Shown here piece by piece: positions 12,601-24,600 of a stretch of DNA of 64,000 nt. Below the pieces are notes generated by a model. It made no database searches. It worked only from the letters and a program-made list of their open reading frames with translations, and was not told the origin of the DNA. Each line of letters starts with the position of its first letter. Position 1 is the first letter of the stretch. The stretch is from Adiantum capillus-veneris (taxonomy: Eukaryota; Streptophyta; Polypodiopsida; Polypodiales; Pteridaceae): positions 58,527,340 to 58,591,339 of the forward strand of contig CM043942.1 in the NCBI GenBank assembly GCA_014529385.2, written 5' to 3'. A program made the position numbers and the translations under genes.

Positions 12601-15600
12601 TGATGCTTGGTAGAAAGAAAAGCAGTATGAAGTACTGCTGCAGTATGCTCAACATTGACAGGTCTTAAGGTACCACCCTTCGAGGATAGCTCCCATAGAG
12701 CCAAAAAACCACGCACTCCATGAAATACTGTGCAGAGTACAAGTCCCTACAATCTGCACTTATACTTTTTGATCTTGGTAGAAAAAAAACAGTATGAAGT
12801 ACTGCTGCAGTATGCTCAACATTGACAGGTATTAAGGTACCACCCTTCGAGGATACTCCCATAGACCAAAAAACCATTTGCATGGCCTACCAGCAGTAAA
12901 TCTCCTTGCATTTAAAGCTAAGGATGTAACTGATGCATGTGACTTGTCCGCACTGCTTAAAATTAAGCTGCCAATCATAATCCCCAAAACAAAAGCAAAT
13001 ATAAACACTCTTGCAATAATATCAAATGAACTCAGCAAGGCATTTTCATTATAGCAATCGCGATGAAATTAAATTTGATTGAAATATTCGATCTCTCATT
13101 GTCCTTCATGAGTCATAGAATAAACAAGCTGTGTTTTACAGTTGGTGATGGGCTCCACTGCAGCTGACCATCAAAGCTAGCACAACAAGCATAGAGCACA
13201 AAGCATGCTAACAGCCATAGCTGCCCATAAACAGCTTAAATAATGCTTGAAGTTTACATGCAATTATCACAGCCTGTCATCTGCACACGTGCACCTGATC
13301 CAATAGTCTAACAGTGCCAGTCAGTGCCCTAGATACGTGACATGAAATAGGCTTACAACGCATGCCCTCTTAACATTTAAATAAAGAAAAGCATCAATGT
13401 GCTCAACTGTAGTAAAACTCTTCAATGTGCATTAGTAAAAATGAAGAGTGTCTTGACAGTGACCCAAATGTCACCTAGCCTCACCTGCTTGTACTCTCTG
13501 ACAAAGAGAACATTGTGCATGGCTGCTTTTAGTTTTCAAGATGGTGGAAAGTTTAAACTATGATGACAAAATGGGCTTGTGTATGTGTGAATTGCAAGTG
13601 CATACATGCAAACAACATGCCAGGCAGCTGTAACTCTTGGTATGCAAAGCTTATTAAGAAAGCGAAAGGAGCATAGGAGGAAGAGTGCCAAACTCTTGAA
13701 AAAATGGTCAACAACACACGTGAGAGAACTGGAAATAGCTGAACAGAACTTGAAAAGACGAGAGAAGAGAAGAGTCGACACGGCAACCGCGTAGTTCCGC
13801 ACCTAGACCCCCCCCTGAAAACTGAGTCTGGCGCACCTTCTCGTATTTCTTTATCATTATACTTTTGCAAAGTACAATGTTTGAGGGTTCTCTCTCTGGC
13901 GATGCTCCCAAGCTAATCTCCCAAGAGAAGAGACCCTAGCACTTTTTTAAAGGCCCCTGGTCAAAAGCATACAATGAAAAGCTCTGTCTCAAAAAGCAGT
14001 GTCCCAAAAGCTCGCCCCCCTTGGGCTGGCCATAAAGCGCGAAGTACATATGATATACCACGTCAACCCGTAAAATGTGGAGTATGTACGCTCCACACCA
14101 TCACTGCTTGTAAGTGCAGCGGAAATGAATGATGTTCTCTCTCAGGATGAGTGATCCGATCGTGCTCAATTCCTTTTACTTACGGAAGGGAGAGCCTTCC
14201 GTTCCCTTAATAAGAGAGTGCAAGTGATCACAAACAAAGTGAATAGACACTGTGCGTGAAGGTGCTGAGACTGAGAGATAGAGAGAAAAGAATACGTGTC
14301 ACAAAATGATGACGTGGCGGACAGCAGAAACCCTAAAATTCCTGCAAACCCTAATTTCTACAAGAAACCCTAATTTCCGGAAATCGCAAACGCTTAGAAA
14401 AAAAAACTTTTTTTTTTTTTTAAATGATGAGCGACACGAATCTTGCTTTTTCTCCATGCCATGAGAAAGAGAGAGAACTTGCTTTTTTTTATAAAAAAAA
14501 AAGAGAATCTCTAAGAGAGAGAGAACTGATGCTTTTTATTTTTAAAAGCTTTTGGGCATCCCTTGTAACCTTTAAATTAGTGGTGAGGGCCTCACTTCTC
14601 AGAGCATCTAGACGCAGAGTCTGAGAGTGAAACCCTAACCGCTCTCTTGTACTTTGATTTGATTAATATAAAAAGAAATACCGAGAGGGGCGCCAGTCTT
14701 TGGGGCCAATATCTCTAGGCACGGAACTCCGCCGGGCCAGTGCAAATCTATTGTGATCTGTGAATTGTTTTGAAGTGGTTATTTGGTGCTGTCGTGATTG
14801 ATTCTTGACTTGGAGTGTCCAAGTTTGTTACAGTGGTATCAGAGCACGGCCGATTTCTCTTCTATGGGAAATCCGATCCCCGAATTTTTTTTCCGCGGCA
14901 CCTATGGCTTCAGGCAATGATCAGTCGACTCCCTCTGCATCTGGAGATGCGGGCTGGGATCACAACGAAGATTCAGGCAGAGAGTATGGCCCGCCTTGGC
15001 CTACTCAGGCAGAGCGGCGAGAGATGGAGCGTCGCCCGTTGATCAGCGATGCAATAAAGATGATGCTCAATTTTGCCAAGGATCCGAAGATGGCAAAATA
15101 TATGAACCAGACCTCTTTGGAAGAGGTACAGACAGAGTGGCAGAGAACCACAACCCCACTCCCGAAACCCACTCTCAAGAAACCTTCTGCCTCCAAGAAA
15201 ATATACAGAGAAGGAACTGGAGAACGTGGTTGATGCACGGATTGCTCAGCTTTTTGACACGCAAAAGAAAGCCAAAAAGCACGGCAAAAAGCAGAAGAAA
15301 GGCACCGACTTCCCGGGATATTTGGGTCGTCGTCGACTTTTGACAAGGCAAAGAAACAGAAGAAGCGTGTTGGAGTACCCAGTTCTTCTTCTTCTTCTTC
15401 TGACAGTTCTTCTAGCTCTTCAGACTCGAGCGAAGAAGACAGGAAAAGCAAAAAGCGAAGCAAGAAACAAAGCTTCGAAAAGGGCAAGAAAAAGGCAACG
15501 AAGGCTAAATCTCGCCCAAAGACTGACAGTTCTACTATGGACTCGTCTACAGACAGCTCAGATTCCGATGACGAAAGTTTTATGCGAACAAGAAAATTTT

Positions 15601-18600
15601 TACAAAGCCAACCAGTATGACTTTCTCGAAGATAAAAGCAAGAAAGTCCGAGAGTTTAAGGAAGGTGGCCACTCGATCAAGTTTGATACTTTTCAGGATA
15701 CTCCGATGCTTCGAAGGCTTTGTCTTTTATACAGCAATTTGTCTTTCGCGGGAGGACGCTCTTCAGAGCCTCTAAGATTTGGAGAGCTACCTCTTACCTT
15801 AAGGGGAATGCTCGTACTTGGTGGTCCACGCTTCTTTTAAACACGACTGCGCCAGTTACATGGCTGAAATTTAAGAGGCTTTTTATTTCTTCTTGGTTGA
15901 CGCAAGAGTTTGAACGAGATATACGAGCTGCTTGGAACCATCTTCGGATGACCAAGAAAGACACAAACAATGCTTATTGTGAAAGATTCTGGACCTCTTT
16001 TCTACCCGCCTCTTTATTCAAGAAGATCTCGTTCAGAGAACAGATTGAGCGGTTTACCTTGGGTCTACCTACAAAGATCCGAGATCACTGCTTGGAACAG
16101 AAGTCAGCTTCTATTCAGGAGTTGATGAGTCATGCGAAGCGGGGCTTTGCCATTCACTCTTGCAGTTTGACCTACCCCACAGATAAGGCCATGACACAAC
16201 GAGCCGAACAGACTTCTGGGAATGGAAGTAGAAAGAAAAAGAGCAACCCAGAGAAAAAGGATGCACAACCCAAGCTTACTCCTAAGGAGAGAGCTCGCTT
16301 CATCAGAGAGGGGAAGTGCTTTGGATACGGCGAACATGGACATATCTCCGCGAAGTGCCCTAAAAAGGCACAGAAAGAACAGAATGATAAAGACGACGAT
16401 AGGTCTGAGAGTTCGAGAGCAGCTAAGGAATGTGGCAGAAAAGGCAGACAGAAAAGCAGAACTGGTACCACATGGCGTGTGACCTGCACCGAATCTAATG
16501 AATTAAAGTACAAACTTTGCCGCTTTTGGGGCAAAGTGAAGGATCAGGAAGCCCTTTTGAAGGAGCCAAGGCCAACTTCTTTTCACTTGGAATTGGCGGC
16601 TCGATTTGGAACTACGCCCGACAGACTGACGCCACAGGCGGAGGTAGTTCGACTGGCACCCGGATGGGATGTTGCCATTACACCGAGCATTGGCAAACTT
16701 CGTTTGCAATGACAGGGGTGTTCAGGGCACGCGAGTGACGTTCTACTCGGGATCCCTTGGTACCACAAGAACTACGCCGTGGTTGACTACCGGGCCGAGA
16801 AAGCGACATTGATAAATGAAGGGCTTAGAGATTGTACTTGATGAACTTCAGTTTTCTTACTCATTCTTTTGGGAGAACTGAACGATGGATAAAGGTTGAA
16901 TATGTTTTGACCTGAAGAAAAGAACGCCAAGATTTTTTTCTCCACGCTCATGCCGATTGCTTTTGAGAGGGCCTGAAGATCATACCATTGATCTGATATC
17001 TGGAAGCACGCCACCGAATCGGCCACCTTACCGTGTGAGCCGAGTACAGAATGAAAAGATTATGAACCCAGTGAAAGACCTCTTGGAAAAAGGTCTTGTC
17101 CAGCCTAGTACTTCACCGTATTGCTCTCCAGTGTTGTTGGTTTTGAAGAAAGACGGATCTTGGAGAATGTGCATCGATTATAGCACTCTCAACGAAATCA
17201 CCATCAAGAACAGATTTCCGATTCCTAGGATCGATGATATACTCGACAGGTTACAGGGATCCTCGTGCTTTAGCAGGATTGACTTGAAGAGTGGATATCA
17301 TCAGATCAGGATAGTGCCGAGAGATGTGTACAAGACAGCTTTTCGGACGACTTTTGGGTTATTTGAGTTTTTGGTGATGCCTTTTGGCTTAACCAATGCT
17401 CCTGCGACATTTAACCGGATGATGGACACGATTTTTCGAGAGTACAGGCTATTTGTTGGCACTTTCTTTGACGACATCATTGTTTTCTCCAAGAATGAGG
17501 CAAAACACAAAGATCATCTGCTTCAAGTCTTTCAGGCATTACGAGATCACACGTTAGTGATTAATGCAAAGAAAAGTGAATTTTTCCTACTAGAGATACA
17601 CTTTTTGGGACACATTGTGTCAGCAGCAGGAGTGCCAATGGACCCGGCCAAGATAGAAACTATCCATGATTGGCCCGATTTAAGGAATGTCCATGAAGTT
17701 AGAAGCTTCTTGGGACTGTGTTCGTACTACAGCCGGTTCATACGAAAGTTTGCAGAGGTTGCTTCCCCTTTGCATACCTTGACACAGAAAGGAGTACCTT
17801 TTTCGTGGGGACCCACAGAGGTGACTACCTTTCGGACATTGAAAGAGAAATTGACTACAGGACCAGATTTGACTTTGCGGGACTCGCAGAAGTCATTTGA
17901 AGTATTTTGTGATGCTTGTGGTCGTAGTCTGGGTGCGGTCTTGATGCAAGAAGGCCATGTCATAGGTTACGAGAGCCGTTTGTTCTCTAGGCCGGAGATG
18001 ACAGCACAAATCTATGAGAAAGAGCTTTTGGCGGTTATCCATGCTCTTACTCAGTGGCGGCATTACCTACTCGGAGCGGATTTTACTGTCTTTAAAGACC
18101 ATCAGAGTTTGCGCTACTTCTTGTCACAAAAGCAGCTTTTGGAAAAGCAGATGCGGTGGGCGAACATCTTGTCACAGTTCCACTTCCAGATTGTCCATGT
18201 GAGGGACAGAAGAATGTGGTGGCAGATGCTTTGTCTCGGAAACCGTTGGTTCTGGCTATTTCCGTGATACATCATAGGAGCTTCGAGGATATGGTCGATC
18301 AGTATGCCACAGATACAGATTTTGCAGATATTTTCACAAGGATACGGGATGGGGAGACAGTAGCGGGATACTCCCTTCGGGAAGGCTACTTGATGAGAAA
18401 GACTATGTTGTGCGTTACACAGCCGTTGAGGGATAAGGTTATGATTGAATGCCACTGTCCACCTTTTACGGGTCACCGCGGCATTGCTACCACCATGAAA
18501 GGGGTTGAGAGATACTTCCTTTGGCCGTGACTCAAGAAGGATGTGGAAGAGTTTGTGCGCAGTTGCTTGGTATGCTAGAAGGTCAAGTTTGACAGGCATA

Positions 18601-21600
18601 AGGCACAGGGATTGTTACAGCCTTTACCCATACCCACCCACCCCTGGGAAAGTATTGCAATGGATTTCATTTTTGATCTCCCAAGAAAATAGAAAGATCA
18701 CGATGATTTCTCGATTACATGGCACGTCTAAGACGATTGTCTCTGACAGAGACCCCAGATTTATGAGTTTGTTTTGGAAGGCAATTTGGGAGAACATTGG
18801 CACGCAGTTGCAGTTCTCGTCATCGTTCCACTTGCAGACTGACGGGCAATTTGAGATTGCCAATTCGGTGATTTTAGATTTATTGAAGTCTTGTATCTCG
18901 GATCAGAAGACTCAATGGGAAAAGAACTTACCTTTGGTGGAATTTGCCTACAATAACACGATACACTCTTCGATGGGGAAGACGCCATGTGAGATTGTTG
19001 AAAGTGCTGCGAAGGTTCCATCTTTCCTGAGCATGAAGATTAGATATTTGAAGCGGATGAATATTCGCGAGATTTGGATACGGCTTTTGCCAAGGTTCGC
19101 AAGACTTTGCAGGAGTCTCAAGAACGACAGAAAAAGGCAGCGGATCGCCATCGTCGCGACTTGAAACTGAAGGAGGATGATTGGGTGCTCTTACTTTTGC
19201 GAAGGCACACCTAAGAAAGAAAAAGGGAAAAGAGAGGCTTTTTCCAAAGCTTAGTATGCGATACTACGGACCTTTCCAGATCACTGACAAAATAAATGAT
19301 GTCTCCTTCCGATTGGAACTGCCAAATACTTGGAGGATTCATAATGCATTGCATGTGAGTCTCTTGAACCCTGTTAAGGGTGATGTGCCTGATGATGGGG
19401 AGCCTGATGAGCAACCCGAAGTGGAAGAAAACAAGGAGATCCTTGTTCCTGAACAGATTTTGGCACATAACGATACGAAGAAAGGTAAAGTCCGAAGGCG
19501 GTTCTTGGTTTAGTTCAAGAACTTTCCTACATTTGATGCGAAGTGGATGGAGGAGGAGGACCTAGCAGATACTCCTCGGATTGTGAAACTTTACCTCGAT
19601 GTTTTGGTTTAGCATAGTCTACTCCAAACGGAACCCAGAAACTCAGCTTGGCCGAAGATCTGGTGCAGTGGGATGCACAAGAGGGGAGTTACTCCGCTCC
19701 TTTGTCAACAAATGCCTCGATTTTGATACTAAAGTCACTGATGTCTCTTTGAGCTTCAGGGATACTGAGAGCTGACAGTATTCCGCTGGATGACTTTATG
19801 AAATGGAATTCCTGATTATAATACTGATTTGTTCTTGACTTCTTGTGAGTGCAGGAACTGATAGCCGAAATGACTGCAGCATTTTGGTCTGATTGATCTC
19901 GAATAGACATGGTTGCAATAGGGGTTAGACAATCGGACATCGTTGAGGTCCCGATTGGACCTAGATGTGATTGCTAGCTACATTGCCGATAAATCATGGT
20001 CTAAGATCGGAATGAATATTGAATGTCATGTGATGTCTGGTGATGTCGTGTGATGTGACTGTCGATTTTGTACATGTGTTGGATGTGTGTTCCTAGTACG
20101 TAGGTACTAACAGTCAGTGTCTGCTAAGACGGTTTATGGCTTTTGTCAGTTTTGCAAGCGTAATCGCGATCGATTACAATGCTTTCAAGAGGGGGGTATG
20201 TCACAAAGTGATGACGTGGCGGACAACAGAAACCCTAATTTCTGCCAGAAACCCTAAAATTCCTGCAAACCCTAATTTCTACAAGCAACCCTAGTTTCTG
20301 GAAATCGCGGAGGCTTAGAAAAAAAAAACTTTTTTTTTTTAAATGATGAGCGACGCGAATCTTGCTTTTTCTCCATGCCATGAGAAAGAGAGAGAACTTG
20401 CTTTTTTTTTTTTAAAAAAAGAGAATCTCTAAGAGAGAGAGAACTGATGCTTTTTATTTTTAAAAGCTTTTGGGCATCCCTTGTAACCTTTAAATTAGTG
20501 GTGAGGGCCTCACTTCTCAGAGCATCTGGACGCAGAGTCTGAGAGTGAAACCCTAACCGCTCTCTTGTACTTTGATTTGATTAATATAAAAAGAAATACC
20601 GAAAGGGGCGCCAGTCTTTGGGGCCAATATCTCTAGGCACGGAACTCCGCCGAGCCAGTGCAAATCTATTGTGATCTGTGAATTGTTTTGAAGTGGTTAT
20701 TTGGTGCTGTCGTGATCGATTCTTGACTTGGAGTGTCCAAGTTTGTTACAATACGACACCAAACAAGTTGTCAAACCCTCCTCCGAAGGCCCTCCTCTCG
20801 ATGGCGAGAGAAGTCTACGCTATTGTTTGCACAAACTAGTACAAGATGTTGATGCAAACTCGCGAAGCTATGATGCAAAATGCGGATACGACGGGGATGA
20901 CGACGACTACGGAATCTGCTATCTGCTATGGTTATGCTGCTAATAAAACGCTGAATTTGTTGTCTTAAAAACGCTTGATCTGCTGCCATTTTACTCGCTG
21001 ATTTGCTGCCTTAAAACGCTGGTTCTGCTGCCCTTTAACTTGCTGAATTTGCTGGTATTCCAAGCCAAAAACGCTGGATGTTATGGCTGGGAAAACGTTG
21101 AGCCTGCAGGTTGTTGAAAACGCTGAATTGGCTGAGTATTGCAGGCGCTACTGAGTGGCTGCTGGCGAGAAAAGTGGATGTTGAAAAACGCCAGGTGTGT
21201 GGGCTGAAAACGCTGGAGTTGCTGAAAAACGCAAGGCTTAAGGGGGGTGGTTCTTGCTTGAGAGGGGGGGAGAGAAGCCTGCTGCAAGTGAATTGCCTGT
21301 TGCACTTTCTCCTCTTTTGGTAGATAAGCCTAGCGCTAGGTTTGCTTATATATTACTTTAGCAAGATTGCCCTACCCAGTTCCCAACAAAAGTCACTTAA
21401 TAAGTGAAAAATGTCAAAAATAGGAAAAATAGGTTCTGTGCGCTAGAAAATGCTCCTGATGCATTCTGATGGTAATGCTGATGATCATGCTGTGTGCAAC
21501 CAGAGGATATGCATCTACTTTAAGTGTCTGGACATGCACGGTCTGCGAACAAACTCACAAAAGTGCCAGATCACTTCCTAAGCTAATTGAACTGAACCCA

Positions 21601-24600
21601 TGCCATGAAGTAGCTTGTCCACGTACACATAGGGTTAGATGTGCACGTGACATCCAGAGTTACCCGGAGCGCGGAACGGGAACGGCGACGGGCCTCCCTA
21701 GGGAACGGGGGAACGGGAATGGGTACGGAACGGGAACGGCACGGAACGGGAGGCTAAAAAAACACCCAAATATTGTTTTTTTTAGCGTTATGTGTTTGAA
21801 TACAAGTAGTACTAGAGTCCTTTGACTCTAATACCCACAAAAAACACGATTTGAAGACCATTCAACCTTAATATGACTTGATTGAGATGTGCGGCGCCCA
21901 GAGTACATAGCACAAGGCGTTACAAAAAAACCAAAGGTGACATACCATAATGAGAGTCGAGACTACAAGGGGGCCAAACCAGTGGCCACAATATCAAAAG
22001 ACTGAAGGTGACAAATACCATAAAGATGCTAGTAGCTACAAATGTCAAAGAGGGCAAGGCTCAAGCAACCATTCAAAAAGGTAAGGATAATGAAAGTCCT
22101 AAAGTCGCAACTCTGGAGCCTCAAGACTCAAGACTCAAGAGCCACTAGCCTGAGAGGCCTCCCAATTCGTAGTAGCCGGCTGTAAATCATGCACATCCTC
22201 CCATTCCTCATCATCGAGCTCTAGGCCCGGCTCGATCTCAGCCACTGGGTGAAGTAGCTAGTGTTGGTGGATGTGCATCTCCACCTGCCTGAGGAGCCTC
22301 TTGCTCCATCTCCCACTGTGTAAAAGGATCTGTCCATTTGTCTGTACTCTTGCAAAGCATTTTCAAATTGCTCCAAGCATGAGGTACTGACTGACTAGCT
22401 GAGAATACGGATCGCCAATCTCTGAAGCTCAGGGCCATCATAGCCATGGTCCTCCCACCATAGCACTGAACCTATCTTCCTGCGATCAATCTGAGCATCT
22501 GGACTGCCAAATGACCCCCGCATCTCTCTGTATTGTCTCAACTGATCTCTGACAATGCGTCGCCCATCTCTATCTAGAACCATCTTGTTTAAGATCTCTG
22601 TAAATTGGTTCATGACTTCTCTATCTGTCTCTTGCCTTGCACCTTGGAACTCTGGATCCACCATGTAGGTTGCCCCGTGTAAAGGAGAGCCATATGAATT
22701 CCACCTCAAGCTACAAAGCGCATGGATCTCCTCATATCGCTCTACTTTCGGCTCAAGTTGTGCAAGTTGCTCGATCATGCGGTCCATTGCCTCATAAATC
22801 TTGCCAATGCAAGGATCCATGCCATCCAGAACTCGAAGCAAATGAACCACTGGTTTTACCTGTGCGTCTAGACTCTTGAGCTCCTTCCAGAACTCAAGAT
22901 CCTCTGCCTTATCCTTGCACAAAATCCCTGCAACGGTCTTTGCATAGGGGGAGGTGGTGAACTCATCACTGATGAAGACCTGTCGAACCACATTTTGACA
23001 TTCAGACAACCTGCGCACAAGAAGAAAGTTGAATGCGAAGTGGCGAAGTGGGTGTCTGAATACTTTAGAAGCACTTTGCCGCCCGACCTCTTGAGGTACT
23101 CACTCCGAACCAAGTTGTGATTGTTGATGAAAGTAACAATCTTCACTGCATCAGCAATGACTGGAGCAATCCACTCTAGCTTGCCAATGGCTTTTAAAAG
23201 GTTGTTCAAGCAGTGTGCCATGCAAAAGCACACAGTCACATGCGGATAGTGGCCCTCTATAATAGTTGCTGCTGCCCTGTTTGATGCCTCCCCATCTGTG
23301 ACAAAGGCCACCACGTGTTGTTCACCGATCGTTTCTATGGCCGCTGTCCACTCTGCAGAGAGGACATCGACGGACTTGCCACTCTCGGTGACATCATGAG
23401 AGTGCACAAAGTACACCTCTCCACTCGAGTATGCGACGAGACCATGAACAGATCTCTTCCTTGTATCGCTCCATCCGTCGGAATGGAAACGCCATGTTTT
23501 GCCCAAAAACGCTGAATATTGAGGGTTGCTTGCTCCACGATAGCCTTCTCTCGATCGAGCAAAGTAGTTTGGAGAACCTCTGAAGATGGCGGCACATAGC
23601 CGGTGCCATACTCTCCTATCCGTTGCACCATGACTTTCCAATACTCCGACCTATTTCAATCAAACATAGAAGAGGTTAGTATCAAAAGGGCGGAAACGAC
23701 GATAACGGAAGAAATAAGAGAGAAGATTGATAAATCATAAAACATACCTCGCCGCGACAAATGGGATATGGTCGTGATAGAAGAATCGGGCCATGGCCGC
23801 ATCCACCTCTTCCTTCTTCTTTGAGTCCCAAGAGGAGGGTCCTTTGGCAACGAATCGGACCCGATGAAGATCCACCGGCACCTAAACCGGGTAGAGAGGA
23901 AGAAGGAAAAATGAGGGTCTTTGGGTCGATACCTTTGCGTACGGGCTTGGCTTTATGGTTGAATTGCCAATCCTTTTCCTCGAGCTCCTTCCTCTTCTTG
24001 ATGGTTACGTTGGTGCAAAATCTCACCTCATGTCCCGGCACTCGAAGAAAGTGTGCCCTCACTTTGTCATGCCCCCTTTTCCGCGTGTAAGAGCATAGCT
24101 TGCATGCCCATACACGAGAACCTCCCGCCGCCGACAAGGTGCCCTCCGAGGTCACTTCATCCCACCACGACCATTCCTTCGCCTTTTGAGTGTTGCCCGC
24201 ATGAACGGAGGGGGTTGTACGAGAAGAAGAAGCCATGGATTATCTGTGAAAGAGAGAGCTTGATCTTTGAGGGTTTGAGAGAGAGAGGCTTGATTCCGTG
24301 AGAGCTTGAGCAATGAGAAGTTGAGAGAGAGGCTTCACCTCTTGAAATTTGAGACCAAGAGAAAGAGAGCTTGAGCCTTGAGCCTTGAGGGTTAGCCCAA
24401 GAGAGAGAGAGGTTGAAACTTGAGAGCTTGAGCCTCGACTCTTTGAGGCCCTAGAGGCTAGGCCCCTATGGCTTGAGAGTTAAGAGCAAGGGAGAGAGGG
24501 CCTTCAAACTTTCAAAGTTCAAAGCTCACTTGATGCAGAATGGGGGAAGAGGGGGGGATGTATATAAGGCTAGCTGGCTGTAAATGGCCGTTGGCTGCCC

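Larger units (their letters stand above)
14297..20750 (+). mobile_element. Element A: Ty3/gypsy chromovirus, decayed
   Basis: This 6,454-bp element is flanked by ATACG (14292-14296 and 20751-20755) and inserted in the 3' LTR of E. It has a 536-bp 5' LTR, a primer site, gag, protease, RT, RNase H, integrase, a chromodomain-like tail, a polypurine tract and a 552-bp 3' LTR. The domain order with integrase after RNase H identifies Ty3/gypsy, and the C-terminal chromodomain-like segment points to a chromovirus. Several frameshifts and a deletion in integrase make it non-functional. Confidence 0.93.
14109..21652 (-). repeat. 3' LTR of element E, split by element A
   Basis: On the plus strand it begins TGTAAGTGCAGCGG and ends GTGCACGTGACA. 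Element A plus its 5-bp duplication interrupts it at 14297-20755. It contains many AACGC words (the inverse of the GCGTTTT motif), the R-region hairpin near 20795-20812 and a TATATA box region near 21345. It is visibly diverged from younger family 2 LTRs. Confidence 0.85.

Noticed and set aside
9473-12952. VPS8 as a pseudogene killed by transposons
   Set aside because: Exons 3-8 and exon 1 are open with matching phases. The only lesions are in the suspect duplicated patch of exon 2.
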